DNA of 64,000 nucleotides from Flavobacterium sp. PMTSA4. Lineage in GTDB: Bacteria > Bacteroidota > Bacteroidia > Flavobacteriales > Flavobacteriaceae. Shown piece after piece: positions 17,812 through 25,538 of the stretch (position 1 is the stretch's first letter; each line of letters begins with the position of its first letter). The stretch spans positions 434,001-498,000 of the forward strand of contig NZ_CP134890.1 in the NCBI RefSeq assembly GCF_032098525.1, in the 5' to 3' direction. The notes under the pieces are model-generated. The model saw only the letters and a list, made by a program, of their open reading frames with translations. It had not been told where the DNA came from and searched no databases. Made by a program: the position numbers and the translations under genes.

Positions 17812-17819
17812 TATTTTTG
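17812..17819 (+). promoter_or_regulatory. Possible -7 element (TATTTTTG) for the lactonase gene
   Basis: TATTTTTG fits TAnnTTTG and lies 20 bp before the ATG at 17840. No convincing TTG box is seen at the expected distance, so this is only a partial match. Confidence 0.3.
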
Positions 17820-17839
17820 TTTAAAGCAAAATTGTTATC

Positions 17840-18943
17840 ATGACCAAATCTATCATCCTGTTCACCGTTGTTTTCATCAATTTTTCAATACTTGCGCAAG
17901 AAAACAAGCATCACTTGTTAATCGGAACCTACACCAATACCTGCGAAAGCGATGGAATTTATGTTTATGATTTTGATAGCACTACGGGTAAAGCCCAATT
18001 AAAATCATCTACTAAAGGAATTGTAAACCCAAGTTATTTAACCATTTCAGAGGATAAAACCAAAGTATACAGCGTCAACGAAGCAGGCGATAAAAGCCAA
18101 GTAAGTGTTTTTAATTATTCGGCTACATCGGGAACGTTAGAATTACTCAATCAAGTTGATGCTCATGGTGCCGATCCTTGTTATATTACAGCTACCGATG
18201 AAAACATTATTGTGGCTACTTACAGTGGTGGAACCATTTCAATATTTGATAAAAAACCAAACGGTGAATTGCTTTTTCAACAAGTCTTCAAACACAATGG
18301 CAAAAGCATAAACCAAGAACGTCAGGAGAAATCACACCTTCACATGGTACAACTAGCACCCGATAAAAAGCATCTTTTGGCTACTGATTTAGGTGCCGAT
18401 TTCATTTATAGTTACAAATTCAATACAAAGGAGCGAAACAATACCTTAAGTTTTGGAAATGCTATAAAAATCAAGCCAGGTAGCGGTCCAAGGCATTTTT
18501 CGTTTAGCCCAAATGGAAATTATTTATATCTAATCAATGAGTTGGATGGTTCGCTAGATGTGTTTAAGTATAAAAACGGAAACTTAAAACTTATTCAGGA
18601 AACCAGCATTGTTGCAAATGATTTCAAAGGAAATACCAGCGCTGCCGATATACATGTTTCTTCCGATGGTAAATTTTTATACGCTACAAATCGAGGCGAT
18701 GCCAATACGATTAGCTGTTTTGAAATCAAAAAGAATGGAAAACTAAAATTCAAACAAACGTTGAACACGTTAGGCAAAGGTCCAAGGAATTTTACAATCG
18801 ATCCATCAGGCAAATTCCTTCTGGTAGCACATCAATACACCAATAATGTAGTGATATTCAACGTTGATAAACAAACGGGAATGCTTACTGATACAGGAAA
18901 CAGAATAGAGTTATGCTCGCCAGTTTGTTTGGTTTTCGAATAA
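17840..18943 (+). CDS. Lactonase-family seven-bladed beta-propeller protein
   Basis: A 367-residue secreted protein with a signal peptide ending near FSILAQ. Repeated blade motifs occur (LLIGTYTNTCESDGIYVYDFD, GADPCYITATDENI, GSGPRHFSFSPNGNYLY, KGPRNFTIDPSGKFLLVA), matching the YbhE/lactonase family. Some relatives hydrolyse 6-phosphogluconolactone, but a periplasmic protein would not meet that substrate, so the natural lactone or sugar acid is unknown. It stands alone, divergent from the BatA-domain gene. Confidence 0.85.
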   Translation: MTKSIILFTVVFINFSILAQENKHHLLIGTYTNTCESDGIYVYDFDSTTGKAQLKSSTKGIVNPSYLTISEDKTKVYSVNEAGDKSQVSVFNYSATSGTLELLNQVDAHGADPCYITATDENIIVATYSGGTISIFDKKPNGELLFQQVFKHNGKSINQERQEKSHLHMVQLAPDKKHLLATDLGADFIYSYKFNTKERNNTLSFGNAIKIKPGSGPRHFSFSPNGNYLYLINELDGSLDVFKYKNGNLKLIQETSIVANDFKGNTSAADIHVSSDGKFLYATNRGDANTISCFEIKKNGKLKFKQTLNTLGKGPRNFTIDPSGKFLLVAHQYTNNVVIFNVDKQTGMLTDTGNRIELCSPVCLVFE

Positions 18944-18975
18944 AGAGAATAGACTTTTTAAACAATGTTTCATTT

Positions 18976-19078
18976 GATTATCGTCACTTCGAGTGTTCGC
19001 CGTAGGCGAATGACCCGAGGATAGATTCCGAACGGAGCGAAGCTAATCGAGAAGCGTTGTCATTCCGTAGGAATCTCA
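18976..19078. repeat. REP-like intergenic element with GTA-loop hairpins
   Basis: The gap between the lactonase gene and the helicase gene holds several short palindromes with a GTA loop: TTCGCC-GTA-GGCGAA near 18995-19011 and ATTCC-GTA-GGAAT near 19062-19075, together with CACTTCGAGTG and ATCGAGAAG pieces. Modules of this kind are dispersed in many Bacteroidetes genomes. The 7-bp unit CTAATCC is repeated three times just after it (19092-19113). Confidence 0.75.
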
Positions 19079-19128
19079 AAATCACTTTCAACTAATCCCT
19101 AATCCCTAATCCCTTTTCCCTAAGACCA

Positions 19129-20472
19129 CTACTTCTTCTTCCGCTTCGCCGCTCTGTTTTTAAGGATATTTCTATTCACCGAAGAACTTGTTTTCTTTTT
19201 CGTTTTCGATGGTCCGCCAAGGTTCACTTTTTTGTTCTTGTCTTTCTTCTCATGAAATGAAGCACCGCCTTCCAGCTTTGGCTTTTTCATCAAGAACTTC
19301 ATTTTCTTTTTATCCTTTTCAAAGTCCAGCAAGCGTTCAACAACTTCTACCTGTTCAGGAAACGGAAGCAAAGTAATTTCTTTTTCCATCAACAGCTCGG
19401 CTTCAATCATGATTTCCTCTTCGCTTGGCGCTACCAAACTAATCGCAATCCCCGATTTATCCGCACGACCGGTTCTACCAATACGGTGAATGTATTTCTC
19501 TGGAATTTCAGTAAACTCTATATTAATAACATGACTGATGTCTGAAATATCCAAACCTCTCGCCATAACATCCGTAGTAACTAAACCTCTCAAGTTGCCT
19601 TCCTGAAACTGTTCCATGGTTTGCAAACGGTAGTTTTGCGATTTGTTCGAATGGATTACACCAAATTGCTCCGGATAGGCTTCTTCTATTTTGTCTGCCA
19701 ATAAATCGGCTGTTCTTTTGTTGTTTACAAAAAGCAACACACGCTCCAACGATTCATCTTGCAATAGTTCCAACACCAAATTTACTTTGGTTAAAAAGTT
19801 TGGCACTTTATAATGAAACTGTTCTATTTTTTCTAACGGAGTTCCGCTGGGTGCCAAAGAAACTTCCTCAGGAAACTCAAAGTATTCGTCCAACATTTCA
19901 TCCACATCATCCGTCATGGTAGCCGAAAACAAGATGCTTTGCTTTTTGTTTTTCAGCATCGTCAGTATCGACGTAACCTGAAAACGAAACCCTAAATTCA
20001 ATATTTCGTCAAACTCGTCAATGATAAGTTTCTGCATGCTGTCAAAACGAATCACATTGTCCAGCGCCAAGTCCATCACACGTCCCGGTGTTCCTACCAA
20101 AATGTCAACACCTTGATACACCGCCGTTTTTTGAGTGTTGATGTTCACACCACCATAAACGCCAAGCGTTCTCACCGACATGTATTTGGTTAGTTTTTCT
20201 ACTTCAGCTGCTACCTGAACCACCAATTCTCGGGTAGGTACTAATATCAAAACCCGTGGCGTATCCGTAGCAATAAATTTCCATTGTTTTAAAATAGGCA
20301 ACAGGTAAGCAAAGGTTTTCCCAGTACCCGTTTGCGCAATTCCCATCACGTCTCTTCCCGACATAATTACCGAAAAAGATTTTTCCTGAATAGGAGTAGG
20401 AGTAGTCAACCCCAGTTCGTCAACCGCTTTTTGTAATGATTTTGGAAGATTGAATTGCTCAAAAGTAGCCAT
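19129..20472 (-). CDS. DEAD-box ATP-dependent RNA helicase with DEFD motif
   Basis: A 447-residue RNA helicase of the RhlE/DeaD type, likely acting in ribosome assembly or RNA turnover. All core motifs are visible: the Q motif around TPTPIQ, AQTGTGKT (46-53), PTREL (79-83), TPGR, SAT (183-185), and HRIGRTGR. Motif II reads DEFD (152-155) instead of DEAD, which keeps the two acidic residues but changes the alanine. The C-terminus is a basic low-complexity tail rich in lysine (from about residue 395). Flanked on both sides by REP-like repeats. Confidence 0.92.
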   Translation of the reverse strand: MATFEQFNLPKSLQKAVDELGLTTPTPIQEKSFSVIMSGRDVMGIAQTGTGKTFAYLLPILKQWKFIATDTPRVLILVPTRELVVQVAAEVEKLTKYMSVRTLGVYGGVNINTQKTAVYQGVDILVGTPGRVMDLALDNVIRFDSMQKLIIDEFDEILNLGFRFQVTSILTMLKNKKQSILFSATMTDDVDEMLDEYFEFPEEVSLAPSGTPLEKIEQFHYKVPNFLTKVNLVLELLQDESLERVLLFVNNKRTADLLADKIEEAYPEQFGVIHSNKSQNYRLQTMEQFQEGNLRGLVTTDVMARGLDISDISHVINIEFTEIPEKYIHRIGRTGRADKSGIAISLVAPSEEEIMIEAELLMEKEITLLPFPEQVEVVERLLDFEKDKKKMKFLMKKPKLEGGASFHEKKDKNKKVNLGGPSKTKKKTSSSVNRNILKNRAAKRKKK

Positions 20473-20824
20473 GTAGATGATATTTTGGGCAAAGGTAACA
20501 ATTTATACCTTAGTGTTTAGTATTTAGTGTGCAGTGCTCGGTTTTCGGTGCTCAGTGTTCAGTTTGCAGTGTTCAGTCGTAGTAAAAAAAAATCCCGTTA
20601 GGGATTAAATATTGGTAGCCGTGGGTTTCAACCCACGGAAAACATAACACCACAAAACCAAAATCCCGTTAGGGATGATATCAACCCAACCCACCAACCT
20701 TGTCCTGCTGACAAAGGAAGCATCACATAATACTTTGTTATTTGTTCCTATTTAAAAACCACGCGAAAGATTCGCGCGGAAGCGGAGGTTAGATTTTCAG
20801 TGTTGAGTATTAAGTGTAAATAGA
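20473..20824. repeat. Intergenic block of REP-like hairpins and 7-bp repeats
   Basis: This 352-bp gap has no plausible gene. It contains: about ten degenerate 7-bp units of the type YAGTGTT at 20508-20580; hairpin ATCCC-GTTA-GGGAT at 20592-20605 and again at 20663-20676; hairpin CCGTGGG-TTTCAA-CCCACGG at 20619-20638; a GCTGACAAAGGAAGCATC segment at 20707-20724, a type of sequence I recall from other Bacteroidetes intergenic regions; and at 20757-20795 an inverted copy of the CGCGAA element found at 23217 and 23999. Further 7-bp units end it (20798-20819). Confidence 0.85.
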
Positions 20825-21076
20825 CTAATAATAATTTAAATTTTTTTTAATTTGACTTTCAATTAAAGCATGACTAATAAAAAAAGGTTTTTTTTCAATT
20901 GTTATTGAAATAGTTTTATTTTCAATATTGTAAAACCCTTTAAAGAAACCAATTTTTGATTTTATTTCAAAATGACCATTCTTATCATTACCGATTAGTT
21001 TTCCGTTATTTAAGGTAGCTTCTTTTTTAAGTTTTTCTACCAAATTTTCTATCGGTTTGTTGTATTCAAATTTCAT
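20825..21076 (-). CDS. Small protein of 83 residues, unknown function
   Basis: An acidic/basic mixed soluble protein with beta-strand character in its middle (GHFEIKSKIGFFKGFYNIENKTISITIEKK, seen as two alternating strands) and no signal peptide. It overlaps the preceding 476-residue gene by one base, so the pair is very likely cotranscribed and translationally coupled. The opening FEYNKPIENLVEKLKKEA is helical. No family recognised; it may be a partner domain of the coiled-coil protein. Confidence 0.7.
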   Translation of the reverse strand: MKFEYNKPIENLVEKLKKEATLNNGKLIGNDKNGHFEIKSKIGFFKGFYNIENKTISITIEKKPFFISHALIESQIKKNLNYY

Positions 21077-22506
21077 TAGATTTTTTCAATTTCATCATCA
21101 AATAATTCTTCAGTGACTTCACCCAATGTTTTGTCAACTTTTTCGGCTTGCTCTTGAATAATTTTTTTTGATTTTCTATCAAGAATTTTTGTTAACTTGG
21201 ATAAGCCTGGAATGTTTTCTAATTTTTCAACTGCGTCTGAGAGACTGGCACTTTTTTCCAATGCATCCATTAATGGATGGTCTGATTTATTATAATCTGA
21301 AATTAGTTTTCCAGGATTTTCAGAACTTACACTTAATATATTATAAAGAAGTTTAATTTTTAAATCTGTTGAAATATCTGTGTCATCAATTGAGTCAATT
21401 TGCCTTGAAAGACCTTCAAATGTTTTGCTTAAAACTTCCTTATGCGTATATTCTTCAATTAAGCGTTTTGATAAATTTAATTTCTTATTTGAAGAGTATG
21501 CTATCCAAAGGATAGGAATATACAATGGCACAATAGCTAATACAAGTCTTGGACTGTAATTAATAACATCTAAAAAAGGTTTATCTTGATAGATGAAAAA
21601 AACACTTAATCCAAAAGGTATTAACGAGACAAGTGTTAAACCAAAAACAGCCCATCGAAATGTTTTTGCATAGTCTTTGCTTTCTTCAAGTTCATTAGTT
21701 TTTTTTTCTGAATAAGCGTATGAAAGACCTGTAGTTAATGCGTTAGGCAATAATTTTGTTATTTTATCTAAGACAGAATCATATTCTTTATTCCATTCAT
21801 CATGAGTCTTTTTATAATGTTCTTCTTTCTCAATAATAAAATTTGAATAATTATTTTGGGTATCTGTTTGTGTTTTAGCAATATCCTTTTCTAATTTATC
21901 TAAACTATCTACAAGTTCATCATAGGTTTCATCTAGTTGTTCTTTTAAACCTTCAATTTTGACTTCTACTTCTTTATCATTTTCATCTTTTTGAATTTCA
22001 GTATATCCAAAAATATCACGATGTGTATTGTCAATTTCCCTTTTTCGAACTTGAATAGATTTATAAAGTGTTTCAATTTTTCCAGCTGTTTCATCGCCTT
22101 CTTCAAAATGGCTATTAAGTGTTTCAAGCTTTTCTATTAACTCCTCATTTTTTTCAAAATTTTCTTCTAGCGTTTCAACAGTAGAGCTGATATTTGCACT
22201 TCTTAAATCTAAATCTTTATCAAAATCTTCAATTTTTTTTAAAATGTCTTCTGATTTAGTTTTGACAGTTTTTATATTTGTTAAGAGATGTTTAGCTTCA
22301 TCTGCTTTAGTTTGAATTAAATTAGAATTTGTAACTGCTAATTCTTTTGCTTCATAACTCCTATTTTTAAATTCAGATGCTTTTTTTGAAGCTTGTTTAG
22401 CTTCTTTTTCATAATCTGATGTTTTCTTGTTTAACTCCAATTCTAAGGCAACTACTCGTTCCCATAGTTTTTCTCTCTCGCTATCGAGATATTCAAAATT
22501 TTTCAT
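21076..22506 (-). CDS. Long coiled-coil protein with two membrane helices, unknown function
   Basis: A 476-residue protein. Residues about 1-245 are nearly continuous charged coiled coil. Residues about 285-305 (WAVFGLTLVSLIPFGLSVFF) and 318-336 (LVLAIVPLYIPILWIAYSS) form two membrane helices, and a helical C-terminal part of about 135 residues follows. The segment LLPNALTTGLSYAYSEKK just before the membrane pair reminds me of other large coiled-coil membrane proteins, but I cannot name the family. It belongs to the accessory island and shares an operon with the 83-residue gene. Confidence 0.8.
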   Translation of the reverse strand: MKNFEYLDSEREKLWERVVALELELNKKTSDYEKEAKQASKKASEFKNRSYEAKELAVTNSNLIQTKADEAKHLLTNIKTVKTKSEDILKKIEDFDKDLDLRSANISSTVETLEENFEKNEELIEKLETLNSHFEEGDETAGKIETLYKSIQVRKREIDNTHRDIFGYTEIQKDENDKEVEVKIEGLKEQLDETYDELVDSLDKLEKDIAKTQTDTQNNYSNFIIEKEEHYKKTHDEWNKEYDSVLDKITKLLPNALTTGLSYAYSEKKTNELEESKDYAKTFRWAVFGLTLVSLIPFGLSVFFIYQDKPFLDVINYSPRLVLAIVPLYIPILWIAYSSNKKLNLSKRLIEEYTHKEVLSKTFEGLSRQIDSIDDTDISTDLKIKLLYNILSVSSENPGKLISDYNKSDHPLMDALEKSASLSDAVEKLENIPGLSKLTKILDRKSKKIIQEQAEKVDKTLGEVTEELFDDEIEKI

Positions 22507-22661
22507 GATTAAATTTGATTTTGTCCAAAAAGGAATGAATTAGAAATTTATATATTTAAACCATTGAATTTTAAAAATATGAATGAATTTTATTAACAGA
22601 GTTAAGAACAAGTAATACTTAATTTAATGCTGATATTCATTATTACTGTAATGAAATCTAA

Positions 22662-23159
22662 TTATCCCATCAGTTTTTCACTTTCATGCCTAAACCATCT
22701 AAAGAAATTTACTATTCCGACAATTGAACCAATGATTGAAAACGTTAAAAGAATAGCTGTTGTAAAATGGATTAAATTTATATAGTATTCATTCTTTGTC
22801 AAATTGAATTGGTCTAAAACTTCACTAAGTTCAAAATAAATAAAACCACTAACTAGTAAGCCTATAAGAGCACTTGCTAAAAAAGCAATTCCTGCAGAAT
22901 AGATCAATGTTTGTTGATTTTTTTCAGGATATCTATCAAGAAATACATTCGATCTACCTAAAGAAAACAAACAATTTGCTGCTATTGCATTAGCAACAAA
23001 TAGGGCATAGCAATACTTAACAATATTTTGACTTTTCAAATCTTTATATATAAAGAAAATTAATGTTAAGAGAAATATAATTATAATGCCTAATATTGAA
23101 TAATAAACTTTTTGTTGATTCTTATGGAGAAAAAGACGAATTTTAGGTAATTTATTCAT
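22662..23159 (-). CDS. Multi-pass membrane protein, unknown function
   Basis: A 165-residue protein with four predicted membrane helices: about 17-37 (YYSILGIIIIFLLTLIFFIY), 46-62 (YALFVANAIAANCLFSL), 86-108 (SAGIAFLASALIGLLVSGFI) and 130-151 (FTTAILLTFSIIGSIVGIVNFF). It ends in a short basic tail. No catalytic motif is seen and I do not recognise the family. It is separated from the coiled-coil gene by 155 bp and is probably a separate transcript in the same accessory region. Confidence 0.7.
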   Translation of the reverse strand: MNKLPKIRLFLHKNQQKVYYSILGIIIIFLLTLIFFIYKDLKSQNIVKYCYALFVANAIAANCLFSLGRSNVFLDRYPEKNQQTLIYSAGIAFLASALIGLLVSGFIYFELSEVLDQFNLTKNEYYINLIHFTTAILLTFSIIGSIVGIVNFFRWFRHESEKLMG

Positions 23160-23216
23160 GAGTTCTTTTGGCTTATGGCTAATGTTTAAATCTTTTGTTA
23201 GGTTTTTTCATTTCCT

Positions 23217-23413
23217 CAAATCTAACCAATCCTCGCTACCGCGCGGCAAGAGCACAGCGACTTGCAAAGCAATCCTTTCGCGTGGTGTAATTATTTCCTC
23301 AAATCTAACCAATCGCCATCAAATAAAAAAGGGGGAAATCCCCCTAATTTCAAAAAAGTTTCATTTTTATGCAAAACAACAAACCTGACAGGTTTTTAAA
23401 ACCTGTCAGGTTT
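23217..23413. repeat. Direct repeat copy 1 with hairpins (flanks the 161-residue gene)
   Basis: Starts TCAAATCTAACCAATC and contains the CGCTACCGCGCG / CCTTTCGCGTGGTG element, a GGGGG-AAAT-CCCCC hairpin (23331-23344), and two palindromes ACCTGACAGGT and ACCTGTCAGGT (23383-23412). Much of it recurs in the same order and orientation at 23999-24156. This copy has 25 bp more inside the CGCG element. Confidence 0.9.
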
Positions 23414-23433
23414 AAATAAACAAATTTTCTTCA

Positions 23434-23919
23434 TTAAGAACCATATTTTCTTTTCCATTCATTCATTAATTCAGCAAGTTTATTTGCTTTCATACCATAA
23501 GTATCTGGTAAAGCACCTTCATATCCTGCCAAATGCTTTGAGATGTTTCTACCTGTTTCATATTCGTCAAATTCGTATGCATAATCAAACATAACCATTT
23601 TTTTTCTCCACAAATAATTAGTTGAACCAACTGAACCAACAGCAAATGAATTGACATCAGACCACTTTGTAAAATTGGTTTTAAATAAATTGGTGGTTGT
23701 AAAACCTTCTTCGTTTAATTCTAATTGAGTAGCACCAGGAAATAGTTGAATTATAAAAACAAACAAACACAGTGCAAAAAAAGAAGTAGCCAACCAACCT
23801 TTTAAACCTTCACCATTTTTAATCATTAATGTTCCACCATATATAAATACTAGAGATACTATTACTAATAAATATGTTTTATACTTTTTTGGTTTAAATA
23901 TTAGTTTATTCGTGGTCAT
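23434..23919 (-). CDS. Membrane protein with PH-like domain, STM3941-like
   Basis: A 161-residue protein with two N-terminal membrane helices (about 15-33 and 41-60) and a cytoplasmic domain that starts at TQLELNEEGFTTTNLF and resembles a PH-like fold. The ending EGALPDTYGMKANKLAELMNEW matches my memory of the STM3941 family of unknown function. The gene is enclosed by long direct repeats (23217-23413 and 23999-24156), which suggests that the gene and its flanks were copied or inserted as a unit. That is inference. Confidence 0.75.
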   Translation of the reverse strand: MTTNKLIFKPKKYKTYLLVIVSLVFIYGGTLMIKNGEGLKGWLATSFFALCLFVFIIQLFPGATQLELNEEGFTTTNLFKTNFTKWSDVNSFAVGSVGSTNYLWRKKMVMFDYAYEFDEYETGRNISKHLAGYEGALPDTYGMKANKLAELMNEWKRKYGS

Positions 23920-23998
23920 CTATTATTTGTATTGATTAATTATGAAGCCCTTTTTGTTCCAACTGTGCAAAGTCTCCTGACTTTGAGCAAAAGTTCCA

Positions 23999-24156
23999 TC
24001 AAATCTAACCAATCACCGCTACCGCGCGAATCCTTTCGCGTGGTGAAATTATTTCCTCAAATCTAACCAATCGTCTTTAAATAAAAAAGGGGGAAATCCC
24101 CCTAATTTCAAAAAAGTTTCATTTTTAAGCAAAACAACAAACCTGACAGGTTTAAA
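23999..24156. repeat. Direct repeat copy 2
   Basis: Same order of modules as 23217-23413: TCAAATCTAACCAATC, the CGCG element, a second ATCTAACCAATCG, the GGGGG-AAAT-CCCCC hairpin (24089-24102), a TTTCAAAAAAGTTTCATTTT stretch and one AACCTGACAGGTT palindrome. It lacks the internal 25 bp and the second palindrome of copy 1. Confidence 0.9.
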
Positions 24157-24161
24157 CAATA

Positions 24162-24710
24162 ATGTTCACAAAAAGTAAAAATCATCTATATCCGCACAGC
24201 AAAGCATCCACAAAACCCATTTTCCAACTCTTCAAACTCGTCCGCTCAACTTTTGAACTCCATTTCCAACAACTTGAACTCACAGCGGAACATCTTGAGC
24301 TCGCAGCAGAACACATTGAACTCGCAGCGGAGCAAATTGAACTCGCAGCGAAACAAATTGAACCCGCAGCGGAATATATTGAACTCGTACGCTCTTACAT
24401 TTACGCTTTTAGAAAGCACCTTGATGCCGTCAGAACAAACATTGATGCCGTTAGAATTCACCTTGATGCCGTCCGCAAATACACTGATGCCATCCGCACC
24501 AACCTTGATGCCATCCGCACTCAAACAGATGCTTTCCGCTCCTACATTTCAATCGTCCGCACATGTCTTGAAGTCGTCCGCACATGTCTTGATGTCTTCC
24601 GCGCGTGTCTTGATGCCTTCCGCACGTGTCTTGATGTTGTTCGCACACCTCTTGATGTTGTTCGCACATGTCTTGAGCTCATCCGCACATTTAATAAATC
24701 TAATTTCTAG
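24162..24710 (+). CDS. Possible heptad-repeat coiled-coil protein (182 residues)
   Basis: An open frame from ATG 24162 to TAG 24708-24710 runs through the 21-bp array. It reads as heptads: first ELAAEHI/ELAAEQI, then DAVRTNI/DAIRTNL, then DVVRTCL. In the 15 units from 24381 to 24695 the fourth residue is always arginine, three times as AGA and twelve times as CGC, and other changes are often silent (GTC/GTT, ACA/ACC/ACT). This argues for translation. Against it: codons such as CGC, GCC and GTC are unlike the neighbouring genes, no signal or known family is seen, and three other frames are also long because of the repeat. Confidence 0.4.
   Translation: MFTKSKNHLYPHSKASTKPIFQLFKLVRSTFELHFQQLELTAEHLELAAEHIELAAEQIELAAKQIEPAAEYIELVRSYIYAFRKHLDAVRTNIDAVRIHLDAVRKYTDAIRTNLDAIRTQTDAFRSYISIVRTCLEVVRTCLDVFRACLDAFRTCLDVVRTPLDVVRTCLELIRTFNKSNF
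24234..24695. repeat. 21-bp tandem repeat array, 22 units
   Basis: Units start at 24234 and every 21 bp after that to 24675, without a single inserted or deleted base. Early units look like GAACTCGCAGCGGAACA plus ATT, later ones like GATGCCGTCCGCACA plus a variable end in CTT, with a transition at 24381-24422. Neighbouring units are more alike than distant ones, as expected for an array grown by duplication and then diverged. GC content is clearly higher than in the surroundings. Confidence 0.97.
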
Positions 24711-24773
24711 GTAAGATTATTGTATTGCAGACAAAGTCTCTTTAACGCAAAGTCAAGTATTAAGTGTATTGAT

Positions 24774-25538
24774 TTAAAAACTCTCAAATGCTCCCAATCC
24801 AAACAAGGCAAAATCATATTTAACGGGATCTTTTGGATCAAAGATTCTCAAATTGGTGTCCAATTCCATTAAAGCTTTTAAATCGTTTTGCTTTCTTTCA
24901 ATCAAGCCCAGCTTTCGAGCAATGTTCCCAGTATGAACATCTAATGGGCAGGAAAGTTTTGAGGTAGGTATGTCTTTCCAAATGCCAAAATCAACACCAC
25001 ATTTGTCATTTCGAACCATCCATCTCAAAAACATATTTATTCTCTTTGCCGCCGATTTAGTTCTTGGGTCAGCAACATGTTTACGAGTTCTAACCCAATG
25101 AGGAATTTCGAAAAAGACATCTCTAAAAGAAGAAATGCTTTCATGCATGGTTTCATTTCCTTGATTTATAGTAAAAATCTTTTCTAAACCATTGTGATTA
25201 ATATAAATATTGCGAAGTGCTTTGATGAAAGTAACACAATCAATTTCATTAAATGTTCTGTGCTTAAAACAGTCAAACCTGTCTAAGTCTTCCACCACGT
25301 GATTTGTTATAAAATCATGTGGTGCATTATCCATTAGTTCAATAAGCTTCTTACCGTTATTGATAATCATTTTTCTATTTCCCCAAGCGATAGAAGCAAC
25401 TAAGAATCCAGCAATTTCAATATCTTCTTTTTTAGAAAACATATGCGGAATTTGTATCGGATCGTTTTCAATAAAGGAAGGTCGGTTGTATAATGCTGCT
25501 TTTTCGTCTAAAAATTCTTTGAGTTCGTTTCTATTCAT
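24774..25538 (-). CDS. TIGR02757 family protein
   Basis: A 254-residue soluble protein of a family known mainly from Bacteroidetes and related groups, function unknown. Typical segments are VASIAWGNRKMIINNGKKL near residue 47, FKHRTFNEID near 90, and CPLDVHTGNIARKLGL near 197; the last resembles the end region of helix-hairpin-helix DNA glycosylases, where an aspartate next to a histidine is conserved. A link to DNA repair is therefore possible but unproven. Its ATG overlaps the stop of the upstream membrane protein gene by 4 bp. Confidence 0.85.
   Translation of the reverse strand: MNRNELKEFLDEKAALYNRPSFIENDPIQIPHMFSKKEDIEIAGFLVASIAWGNRKMIINNGKKLIELMDNAPHDFITNHVVEDLDRFDCFKHRTFNEIDCVTFIKALRNIYINHNGLEKIFTINQGNETMHESISSFRDVFFEIPHWVRTRKHVADPRTKSAAKRINMFLRWMVRNDKCGVDFGIWKDIPTSKLSCPLDVHTGNIARKLGLIERKQNDLKALMELDTNLRIFDPKDPVKYDFALFGLGAFESF

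Noticed and set aside
23158..23388. Open frame of 76 codons on the + strand
   Set aside because: It runs through the direct repeat and the GGGGG-AAAT-CCCCC hairpin and starts antisense to the end of the 165-residue gene; no protein-like features.
24246..24669. Minus-strand open frames of 92 and 72 codons and a second + frame (24253-24714) over the 21-bp array
   Set aside because: They stay open because the 21-bp period is a multiple of three. Changes between units are less often silent there than in the frame starting at 24162.
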